Source: an uncultured Porphyromonadaceae bacterium (GTDB lineage Bacteria > Bacteroidota > Bacteroidia > Bacteroidales > Muribaculaceae). From it: a stretch of DNA of 15,909 nt. The stretch is taken from NCBI GenBank assembly GCA_902475285.1, contig CABRZA010000049.1, positions 1 through 15,909 of the forward strand, in the 5' to 3' direction. The notes beneath the pieces are model-generated. The model was given only the letters and a program-made list of their open reading frames with translations. It had not been told where the DNA came from and did not search any database. Positions 1-5,930 of the stretch are shown here, in pieces. The position numbers were made by a program, and so were the translations under genes. Within the stretch, counting starts at the first letter, position 1; the number at the start of each line of letters is the position of its first letter.

Positions 1-2
1 GG

Positions 3-89
3 CTTTTGTTCCGTCTGAGCGACGGCGAACTTGCCAAACGATATGTCGATGAGCTCCCCTCCTGGGCTTCAACTATTCTTCCGAGATAG
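3..89 (+). CDS. Possible C-terminal end of an unknown plus-strand protein (partial)
   Basis: The frame starting at base 3 is open from the window edge to a TAG at 87-89 and encodes 28 residues ending in ELPSWASTILPR. The composition is protein-like, with a mix of charged and hydrophobic residues, and a plus-strand terminator hairpin lies about 130 bases downstream at 221-250. That arrangement suits the 3' end of a gene convergent with the minus-strand genes to its right. The fragment is too short to name, and an open stretch of this length can occur by chance. The other two plus frames close within 51 bases. Confidence 0.35.
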   Translation, partial: LLFRLSDGELAKRYVDELPSWASTILPR

Positions 90-220
90 AAAACGACAAA
101 GCAACCGATGTCATTCCCATGAACTTGAAATCTCATATTTGTACCATGTGTTGCTATAATACTGATAATCATGCGTGGTTAGATTTGAAGAAGTGAAGTA
201 ATCCAATCCCCCCTCATACC

Positions 221-250
221 AAAGGCGCGATCCCTCGCCCGCGCCTTTTT
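221..250 (+). terminator. Rho-independent terminator, plus strand
   Basis: A perfect 9-bp stem pairs AAAGGCGCG (221-229) with CGCGCCTTT (240-248) around a 10-base loop, and a T run ends at 250. The T run follows the hairpin on the plus strand, so it should terminate transcription entering from the left edge. On the minus strand only three T residues follow the stem, so it would be a weaker stop for the small gene at 338-784. A second short hairpin (GGCTGC/GCAGCC, 261-277) lies just to the right without a T run. Confidence 0.7.
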
Positions 251-337
251 GCATTTTGCAGGCTGCGCAATGCAGCCGCATCGCCTTAATGTCCACCCCA
301 AGGTGAACGGTACTTCTTGGATGTAGGTCGAAGGCTA

Positions 338-784
338 TCAGTCATATTCTCCGCCATCGTTGCCGTAGTAGTAGTAATCTTCGTCGTAGCGCTCCTGGTC
401 GAAGAAGTCGTCGCGATAATCGTCGTCGTAGGCTTCGTCGCCGAAGGCGTCATCATCCATGTAGCCGTCGTCGTCGAAATCTTCGGCATCATCGCTTCCC
501 TCTTCGATGAAGTCCACCACGAACTCGGTCTCCTCGATGTTGTCGTCATCGAGCGTGGCGCGGTCGGCGTTTTCGTCGGCGGCATCGGGCGTGGCTGCGT
601 CCGCAGGAGAGTTGGCGGGGTTGTGGAGGTAATAGTCGAAATGGTCGCACCCGTCGTGGTCGGAGAGATGGCCGAAGAAGCCGTAGCCCAGCGCGCAGTA
701 ATACCACAGGTTGAACCGCCGGGCGCAGTGGCGGCACGTGGCGCATGCTCCCAGCCGGCATTTACGAAGCCTGAATAGTCCCAT
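338..784 (-). CDS. Hypothetical protein with Cys-rich N-terminus and very acidic C-terminus
   Basis: I do not recognise this 148-residue protein. Residues 1-55 are basic and aromatic and hold six cysteines (C9, C14, C17, C20, C30, C46) plus several histidines. The pattern C17-x2-C20, then WYYC30, then C46-x-H-F resembles the small four-cysteine, probably zinc-binding, domains of many short bacterial proteins. Residues 61-148 are dominated by Asp, Glu and Tyr and end in a run of tyrosines and acidic residues, likely disordered. No signal peptide or membrane segment is evident. The ATG at 782-784 lies about 30 bases below a good promoter, and the gene follows the terminator of the operon to its right, so it is a separate transcription unit. 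A plus-strand open frame covers the same bases, but it is a Val-rich low-complexity shadow without a promoter. Confidence 0.62.
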   Translation of the reverse strand: MGLFRLRKCRLGACATCRHCARRFNLWYYCALGYGFFGHLSDHDGCDHFDYYLHNPANSPADAATPDAADENADRATLDDDNIEETEFVVDFIEEGSDDAEDFDDDGYMDDDAFGDEAYDDDYRDDFFDQERYDEDYYYYGNDGGEYD

Positions 785-820
785 AATCGTCCAATTTATC
801 AGTTTTCATGGCATATGCGG

Positions 821-853
821 CAAAGGTAAGCATTTATTCCGAAACCACACAAA
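821..853 (-). promoter_or_regulatory. Bacteroidetes-type promoter for the Cys-rich/acidic protein gene
   Basis: Read on the minus strand, TACCTTTG (821-828) is a perfect match to the Bacteroidetes -7 box TAnnTTTG. A TTTG (850-853) lies 21 bases upstream, where the -33 element is expected. Transcription would begin near 814, giving a leader of about 30 bases before the ATG at 784. The -33 element abuts the T run of the terminator ending the previous operon. Confidence 0.65.
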
Positions 854-887
854 AAATCCGCCCTCGGGTGAGCTGAGGGCGGATTTT
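853..887 (-). terminator. Strong hairpin terminator ending the recD2-to-carbonic anhydrase operon
   Basis: A perfect 13-bp stem pairs AAAATCCGCCCTC (853-865) with GAGGGCGGATTTT (875-887) around a 9-base loop. On the minus strand the stem runs into six T residues. It begins 16 bases after the stop codon of the gene at 904-1425, as expected for the end of that operon. The stem also ends in TTTT on the plus strand, so it may act in both directions. Confidence 0.85.
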
Positions 888-903
888 GATGTCTTGCGGA
901 GGG

Positions 904-1425
904 TTACTCGGGGTCGGTATACCACTTGGTGTACATAAGGTAGTTGTGGGCGATTTTGATGTTCATCTCGCGCGACTGGGCGGGGTCGACGGGCTTGATG
1001 AACTTGGCCGGTGCGCCGCCCCACAGCTCGTTGGGGCCTATCTTGGTGCGCGAGAGCACTACGGAGCCGGCGGCTACGATGGCGCCTTCTCCCACCTCGG
1101 CATCGTCCATCACCACGGCGCCCATGCCTATGAGGGCGAAGTTGTGGATTTTTGCGCCGTGGATGGTCACGTTGTGTCCTATCGACACGTCGTCGCCTAT
1201 CTCGATGGTCGACTTCTGGTAGAGCGTGTGCAGCACGCTGCCGTCCTGGATGTTCACGCGGTTGCCTATGGTGATGGTGTTTACGTCGCCGCGCAGCACG
1301 GTGTTGAACCATATGCTGCACTCGTCGCCCATCGTCACGTCGCCTATCACGGTGGCGTTTTCGGCAAGGAAGCAGTCGCGGCCCATTTTGGGTGTGAAGC
1401 CGCGCAGGGGGATGATTAGAGCCAT
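904..1425 (-). CDS. Gamma-carbonic anhydrase family protein (YrdA/PaaY-like)
   Basis: This 173-residue protein is a left-handed beta-helix of the gamma-carbonic anhydrase family. Hexapeptide repeats run through most of it (for example TVIGDVTMGDE, STIEIGDDVSIG, AEVGEGAIVAAGS). The three zinc-ligand histidines are visible as H66 (VLHTLY), H84 and H89 (IGHNVTIHG), and the family's GAPAKFIK segment is near the C-terminus. Known members are trimeric metal enzymes. Some hydrate CO2, but many YrdA-type proteins have weak or unproven carbonic anhydrase activity, so the substrate is uncertain. The start codon comes one base after the stop codon of the upstream aminopeptidase gene (TAATATG), which implies translational coupling. 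It is the last gene of its operon. The length is normal for the family. Confidence 0.93.
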   Translation of the reverse strand: MALIIPLRGFTPKMGRDCFLAENATVIGDVTMGDECSIWFNTVLRGDVNTITIGNRVNIQDGSVLHTLYQKSTIEIGDDVSIGHNVTIHGAKIHNFALIGMGAVVMDDAEVGEGAIVAAGSVVLSRTKIGPNELWGGAPAKFIKPVDPAQSREMNIKIAHNYLMYTKWYTDPE

Positions 1426-1426
1426 A

Positions 1427-3217
1427 TTATCTTGTCAGTTTCTCGGTTTTGGCTTCGAGCCATGCGCGCTCCTCGGCGTTGAGGTAGGGCGAGAGACGGC
1501 GGCGCACTTCGTCGTGGTAGGCGTTGAGCCATGCGATTTCGTCGTCGGTCATGAGCGCGGTGTCGAAGAGGGTGAGGTCGAAGGGGAAGAGGGTGAGTGT
1601 CTCGAAGTGGAGGAAGGTGCCGAAGTCGGTTGTCATGCAGGGCCGGCAGAGCACGAGATTCTCGCAGCGTATGCCGTGCACGCCGGCGAGGTATACGCCG
1701 GGTTCGTTCGAGGTGATGCTGCCGGCGCGCAGGGGGGCCTCCACGTTGTTGAGGCGGATGCTGTGGGGGCCTTCGTGTACGGACAGGAAGAAGCCCACGC
1801 CGTGGCCTGTGCCGTGGAGGTAGTTGAGGCCGTGCTTCCAAAGGAACTGGCGGGCCAGGGCATCGAGCTGTGCGCCGCGCGTGCCCGTGGGGAACACGGC
1901 CTGCGCCAGCGCTATGTGGCCCTTCATCACCAGAGTGAAGTGCTCTCGCTCGTCGGCGGTGGGTGTGCCGAGGGATATGGTGCGGGTTATGTCGGTTGTG
2001 CCGTCGGTATACTGTGCGCCCGAGTCGATGAGGAGAAGTCCGTGGGGCTCGAGGGTGGAGTTGCTCTCCTCGTCGGCCTCGTAGTGCACGATGGCGCCGT
2101 GGGGGCCGTAGCCGGCGATGGTGCCGAAGCTGAGGTCCTTGAAGTTCTCGCCCTGCGAGCGGTATTTGTGCAGCAGGGCGTCCACGTCCATTTCGGTGGT
2201 GTGTATGCCCTTGGCCATGCGGTTTTCAAGCTCCATGAAGGCGCGCACAAGAGCGACGCCGTCGCGCTCCATCACGCGGCGCACGCAGGCAATCTGAGTG
2301 TCGTTCTTTACCGATTTGAAGCGGGCTGCGGCGGTCACGCCGCCGTCGACGGCGCGTGTGCCCAGAATATTCGAAATCTCGGCTGCCGTGGCGGCGCTGT
2401 TCACGAGCACGCGCAGGTCCTGGGGGAGTGCGTCGAGGAAGGCCTTGATGTCGTTGTAACCCTTCACTTCTATCTTGTTGGCTGCCAGGTAGGCGCGCAC
2501 CTCGTCGGTGAGCTTGGCCTCGTCGGTGAAGAGTGTTCGGCTATCGGGTGTGAGGTATGTGAAGGCCGAGGCCACGGGGGTGTAGCGCACGTCGTTCGAG
2601 CGGATGTTCAGCGTCCAGGCTATGTCGCCGAGGTCCGATTGGAGCACTGCCGTGCAGTCGGCGGAGGCAGCGTCGGCCAGGATGCGTTCGATCTTGCTCG
2701 CGGTGCTCTCGCCGGCATACTCCTCGGAGTGGAGGTAGATTTTGTCGGAGGGCATGGCGGGGCGGTCGGTCCATATCTCGTCGATTACGTCGAAGTCGGT
2801 CACGAGTTTTATGCCTTTGGTTTCGAGAGTCTTGCGGAGGGCGTCGACGGCGGGTTTGGCAAAGAGCATGCCGTCGATGCCCACGGTGTCGCCCTTGTGG
2901 AGCTTGCCGCAGAGATAGTCGGTTATGGTCGGGGTATCTTCAAGGCCGTCCTTCATAAGTTCTATGCCCGAGCCTTCGAGCTGGGCTGCGGCCTGGAGGA
3001 AGTAGCGGGAGTCGGTCCAGAGAGCGGCGCTGTCGGCGGTCACCACGAGGTCGCCGGCCGAGCCGGTGAAGCCGCTGAGCCAGCGGCGCACCTGCCAGTG
3101 CGATGCCAGATATTCGCTCATATGGGGGTCGGCCTGGGGCACGATGGCGGCGGCCACACCGTGCTTCTCCATGAGAGCGCGGTAGAGAGAGAGTCGGTGG
3201 GGAGTTTCGTTTTTCAT
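1427..3217 (-). CDS. Xaa-Pro aminopeptidase (aminopeptidase P, peptidase family M24)
   Basis: This 596-residue protein has the three-domain layout of the long aminopeptidase P type: two creatinase N-terminal-like domains followed by a pita-bread M24 peptidase domain. The enzyme removes N-terminal residues preceding proline and uses a dinuclear metal centre. The five metal ligands are visible: D398 and D409 (DSGAQYxxGTTD), H472 (HGTGHGVGF, with H468 also conserved), E505 (SNEPGVY) and E519 (RCENLV). There is no signal peptide, so it should be cytoplasmic and serve peptide turnover. It starts 48 bases after the yraN stop and ends one base before the carbonic anhydrase-like gene, so it shares their operon. 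The upstream gap is A/T-rich without a clean promoter box. Metal ligands and length appear intact. Confidence 0.95.
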   Translation of the reverse strand: MKNETPHRLSLYRALMEKHGVAAAIVPQADPHMSEYLASHWQVRRWLSGFTGSAGDLVVTADSAALWTDSRYFLQAAAQLEGSGIELMKDGLEDTPTITDYLCGKLHKGDTVGIDGMLFAKPAVDALRKTLETKGIKLVTDFDVIDEIWTDRPAMPSDKIYLHSEEYAGESTASKIERILADAASADCTAVLQSDLGDIAWTLNIRSNDVRYTPVASAFTYLTPDSRTLFTDEAKLTDEVRAYLAANKIEVKGYNDIKAFLDALPQDLRVLVNSAATAAEISNILGTRAVDGGVTAAARFKSVKNDTQIACVRRVMERDGVALVRAFMELENRMAKGIHTTEMDVDALLHKYRSQGENFKDLSFGTIAGYGPHGAIVHYEADEESNSTLEPHGLLLIDSGAQYTDGTTDITRTISLGTPTADEREHFTLVMKGHIALAQAVFPTGTRGAQLDALARQFLWKHGLNYLHGTGHGVGFFLSVHEGPHSIRLNNVEAPLRAGSITSNEPGVYLAGVHGIRCENLVLCRPCMTTDFGTFLHFETLTLFPFDLTLFDTALMTDDEIAWLNAYHDEVRRRLSPYLNAEERAWLEAKTEKLTR

Positions 3218-3265
3218 AACTCAATATTATTTTAACGATACGTTTTTCAAGAGGATGCCCTTATC

Positions 3266-3640
3266 TCATCGATACGATTTGAGGGGAGGGTAGAAGGCGT
3301 CGGGGATGTGCTCCATGCGGTATTCGCCTCCGGGAGTGCCGCAGATGGCGAAGAGGTCGAAACGCACATCCATCTCTATGCGGTTGAAGTCCATGTAGGC
3401 GCGGGCGGCGCGCACCATGGCGTTGATTTTGCGCGAGTCGACGGCGGCCAGCGGGTCCTCGGTCATGTCGCTGCGCGTCTTCACCTCGGCCACAACCATC
3501 AGGTTGCCGCGCGTGGCGATGATGTCGATTTCGTGGTGCGACATGTGCCAGTTTGTCTCGGCGATGGCGAAGCCCTCGCCCGTGAGCTCGTCGACGGCAA
3601 GTTGCTCGCCCCATTTTCCAAGCGTGTTGTGGAATGCCAT
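3266..3640 (-). CDS. yraN: YraN family protein (UPF0102), predicted nuclease fold
   Basis: This 124-residue protein matches the YraN/UPF0102 family, a small restriction-endonuclease-like fold. The N-terminus has the family's GKWGEQLAVDEL segment. The putative catalytic core is E37-I-D39 (HHEIDII) followed by E52-V-K54 (VAEVKTR), the usual order of acidic and lysine residues in this fold. The biological role is poorly defined; a role in nucleic acid processing or repair is inferred from the fold. The gene starts 12 bases after the recD2 stop and precedes the aminopeptidase gene, so it is co-transcribed with a DNA helicase, which fits a DNA-related job without proving one. The length is typical. 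Confidence 0.9.
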   Translation of the reverse strand: MAFHNTLGKWGEQLAVDELTGEGFAIAETNWHMSHHEIDIIATRGNLMVVAEVKTRSDMTEDPLAAVDSRKINAMVRAARAYMDFNRIEMDVRFDLFAICGTPGGEYRMEHIPDAFYPPLKSYR

Positions 3641-3652
3641 ATGCCTCGCTTT

Positions 3653-5770
3653 TTATGAGTCGGCCATTGCGTCGTGCAGCCTCTGCTGCAGGCGTGTGTT
3701 GCGGTTCACGGCCGGGCGGCGGTCGATGGCGTAGCGCAGCGCCTCCACACTCCCCACGAGCACGCACACCTTCTTGGCGCGCGTTATGGCCGTGTAGATG
3801 AGGTTGCGCTGGAGCATCACCCGGTGGCCCGGCACCACGGGGATGACGACGATGTCGAATTCCGAACCCTGGCTCTTGTGTATGGTTATGGCGTAGGCCG
3901 CGCTGATGTCGTCGAGCTCGTTGGCTTGATATTCCACGCGGCGGTCGTCGAAGAGCACCGTCAGTGTCAGCGCCTTGTTGTCGACGTGCACCACGGTGCC
4001 TATGTCGCCGTTGAACACGTTCTTGTCGTAGTTGTTGCGCACCTGCATCACCTTGTCGCCGCGGCGGAAACTGCTGTCGCGCGCGGCGAAACGCAGCCCT
4101 TCGGGGTTGAGCACGTCGCGCAGCCGCTCGTTGAGGGCCGCGGCGCCCAGCTCGCCCTTCACCATGGGCGTGAGCACCTGCACCTCCTGCTCCGGCACAC
4201 CGTAGCTTGTCGGCAGGCGGCGGCTCACAAGGTCGACCACGAGGTCGCCGACGGCGTCGGGGGGAGTCTCGATGAAGAAGAAGTCGGTGTCGCGCCCGTT
4301 CGATATGTCGGGCATCATGCCGGCGTTGATGGCATGGGCGTTGGTTATGATGCGGCTCTCCATGGCCTGGCGGAATATGCGCGTGAGGCGCACCGTCGGA
4401 ATGGTTTCGGAAGCTATGATGTCGGCCAGCACGTTGCCGGCGCCTACGCTCGGCAGCTGGTCGGCATCGCCGGCAAGGACGAGACGCATCGAGTCGGGCA
4501 CGGCTTTGAGCAGGCTGTAAAACAGTGGCAAGTCGAGCATCGAGCATTCGTCGACTATCAGCACGTCGCCTTCGAGTGGATTGTCGGCGTCGCGCCCGAA
4601 GAAGCCGTCGGGCTGAAATTCCAGCAGGCGGTGCACCGTGCGGGCCTCCATGCCCGTGGCCTGCGACAGGCGCTTGGCCGCACGCCCTGTGGGAGCGGCG
4701 AGCAATATCTTCATCTTGCGGCTGCGGAAGGCGCCGATGATGCCTTTCACCGTAGTTGTCTTTCCCGTGCCGGGGCCGCCCGTGAGCACCATCACCTTGG
4801 CCTTGGCGGCGGTGTCGATGGCCCGCAGTTGCACCTCGTCGTAGTGTATTCCCTCGGGCTCGGGCGTCGGGCCGGGGCGCAGGGGTGCGGAGGCGGTGCA
4901 TATGGCGGCCAGCCGCCGTGCCGAGCCCCGCTCGCAGGCATAGTAGAGCGGCAGGTATACGGCCTCGTCCTCCACGCGCAGACGCCGGGTTGAGGCCAGG
5001 CGGTCGACGGCGGCGGCGGCCTCCTCGGCGTCGACTTCCAAAAGCTTCGCGGCCGAGGCGACCAACTCGTCGCGGCGCCCGAACACATGCCCGTCTTCGG
5101 CCATGCGGCGGAGCGTGTAGAGTATGCCGGCTTCGATGCGCCCTTCGTCGTGCACGTCGAAACCCAGGTTGCGGGCTATGTCGTCGGCCAGGCGGAATCC
5201 TATGCCGCTCACTTCCTCGGCCAGACGGTAGGGCGTGTCCTTCACGATTTTCACCGCCTTGTCGCCGTATTGTTTGTAGATGCGTGCCGCGTAGGCCGCC
5301 GAGATGCCCTTGCCTTGCAGGAACACCATGGCCTGACGCCCCTGGCGCGCCTTGTTCCACGACGCCTTTATCTGCGCCAGACTCTTGGCGCCTAAGCCGG
5401 GCACCTGCCTGAGGCGGTCGATGTCGTTGTCGAGGATATCAAGGGTATCGGCGCCGAAAGTGCGCACAATGTCGCGAGCCTTGGCTGGACCTATGCCCTT
5501 TATTGTGCGCGAAGCAAGGTAGCGCTCGATGCCTTCAAGCGTCTGCGGCTCGGTGTCGCTCCATCGCTCCACCTTGAAGCGCCGCCCGTAGCGTGGGTCT
5601 TCGTCCCACACGCCTTCGAGAAGCACATATGCCCCCACGCCCACACCCGCGAGATAGCCCACGGCCGTCTGCAAGTCGCGGCCGCGCCCTTCGGGAAGCA
5701 CACTGAGCACCTTCCACCCCGTTTCGGAGGCGTAGACTTCGGTCTTTACAACGCATCTTAATGTGCTCAT
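3653..5770 (-). CDS. recD2: RecD2-type ATP-dependent DNA helicase (superfamily 1)
   Basis: This 705-residue protein is a RecD2-like 5'-3' DNA helicase, the RecBC-independent form implicated in DNA repair and replication-stress tolerance. An N-terminal OB-like region is followed by several helix-hairpin-helix motifs (IKGIGPAKA, VPGLGAKS, VSGIGFRLA). The helicase core then has Walker A GGPGTGKTT at 331-339, DEAD-box-like DECS at 407-410, an LTRIFRQ motif, ITIHKSQGSEFD and the C-terminal YTAITRAKK motif. I place the start at the ATG at 5768-5770 (MSTLRCVVKT). A TTG eight codons upstream would extend the protein, but RecD2 proteins begin close to this conserved segment. It is the first gene of a run ending at 904. 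The 156-base gap from ftsH has no perfect -7 box, so readthrough from ftsH is possible. Confidence 0.94.
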   Translation of the reverse strand: MSTLRCVVKTEVYASETGWKVLSVLPEGRGRDLQTAVGYLAGVGVGAYVLLEGVWDEDPRYGRRFKVERWSDTEPQTLEGIERYLASRTIKGIGPAKARDIVRTFGADTLDILDNDIDRLRQVPGLGAKSLAQIKASWNKARQGRQAMVFLQGKGISAAYAARIYKQYGDKAVKIVKDTPYRLAEEVSGIGFRLADDIARNLGFDVHDEGRIEAGILYTLRRMAEDGHVFGRRDELVASAAKLLEVDAEEAAAAVDRLASTRRLRVEDEAVYLPLYYACERGSARRLAAICTASAPLRPGPTPEPEGIHYDEVQLRAIDTAAKAKVMVLTGGPGTGKTTTVKGIIGAFRSRKMKILLAAPTGRAAKRLSQATGMEARTVHRLLEFQPDGFFGRDADNPLEGDVLIVDECSMLDLPLFYSLLKAVPDSMRLVLAGDADQLPSVGAGNVLADIIASETIPTVRLTRIFRQAMESRIITNAHAINAGMMPDISNGRDTDFFFIETPPDAVGDLVVDLVSRRLPTSYGVPEQEVQVLTPMVKGELGAAALNERLRDVLNPEGLRFAARDSSFRRGDKVMQVRNNYDKNVFNGDIGTVVHVDNKALTLTVLFDDRRVEYQANELDDISAAYAITIHKSQGSEFDIVVIPVVPGHRVMLQRNLIYTAITRAKKVCVLVGSVEALRYAIDRRPAVNRNTRLQQRLHDAMADS

Positions 5771-5881
5771 GTGCTTGTGAGTGGGTCGATTCAATCGGGT
5801 ATTTCGGGTTTCGGCGGCGATGTGTGGCCGCGATTAATGGCGACCGCTCCGACGGCGGTAATTTTCACACACGTTTGCCGC

Positions 5882-5907
5882 CATCGGAGGCGCGCATTGG
5901 AGGCGCG
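5882..5907 (-). repeat. Two 13-bp tandem repeats in the ftsH-recD2 spacer
   Basis: CATCGGAGGCGCG (5882-5894) is followed directly by CATTGGAGGCGCG (5895-5907), differing at one base. The second copy runs into the palindrome at 5907-5926. It lies in the non-coding spacer downstream of ftsH, and I see no function in it beyond being part of a repetitive patch. Confidence 0.6.
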
Positions 5908-5930
5908 GGCGCAATATATTGCGCCCCTAC
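5907..5930 (-). repeat. Palindromic repeat element at the ftsH stop codon
   Basis: GGGCGCAATATATTGCGCCC (5907-5926) is a perfect 20-bp palindrome. On the minus strand it is preceded by GTAG, giving a GTAGGGGCGC start, and the TAG at 5927-5929 is the ftsH stop codon. A sister element with the same GTAGGG[G/A]CGC opening and 20-bp palindromic layout lies inside menF at 13317-13340. The shared flank and stem suggest a dispersed palindromic (REP-like) family. The hairpin could also stabilise or end the ftsH transcript, but no T run follows it. Confidence 0.7.

Noticed and set aside
111..296. A 61-residue minus-strand open frame
   Set aside because: It crosses the terminator hairpin at 221-250, has no recognisable motif and no promoter, and its composition is not distinctive.
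317..778. Val-rich plus-strand open frame opposite the acidic protein
   Set aside because: It is the complement of Asp/Glu-rich codons, which read as Val and Ile on the other strand. The promoter evidence supports the minus strand.
1226..3235. A 669-residue open frame on the plus strand opposite the aminopeptidase gene
   Set aside because: It is a shadow of a GC-rich coding strand. Its composition is rich in Val, Gly, Ala and His without motifs, while the minus frame has the complete M24 metal-site residues.
5771..5794. A TTG start eight codons upstream for recD2
   Set aside because: An ATG at 5768-5770 lies just before the conserved N-terminal segment. TTG starts are uncommon and the added residues match no family feature.
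5843..5859. Hairpin ACCGC/GCGGT in the ftsH-recD2 spacer as a terminator
   Set aside because: It has a short stem, no T run on the minus strand, and there is no plus-strand gene for it to terminate.
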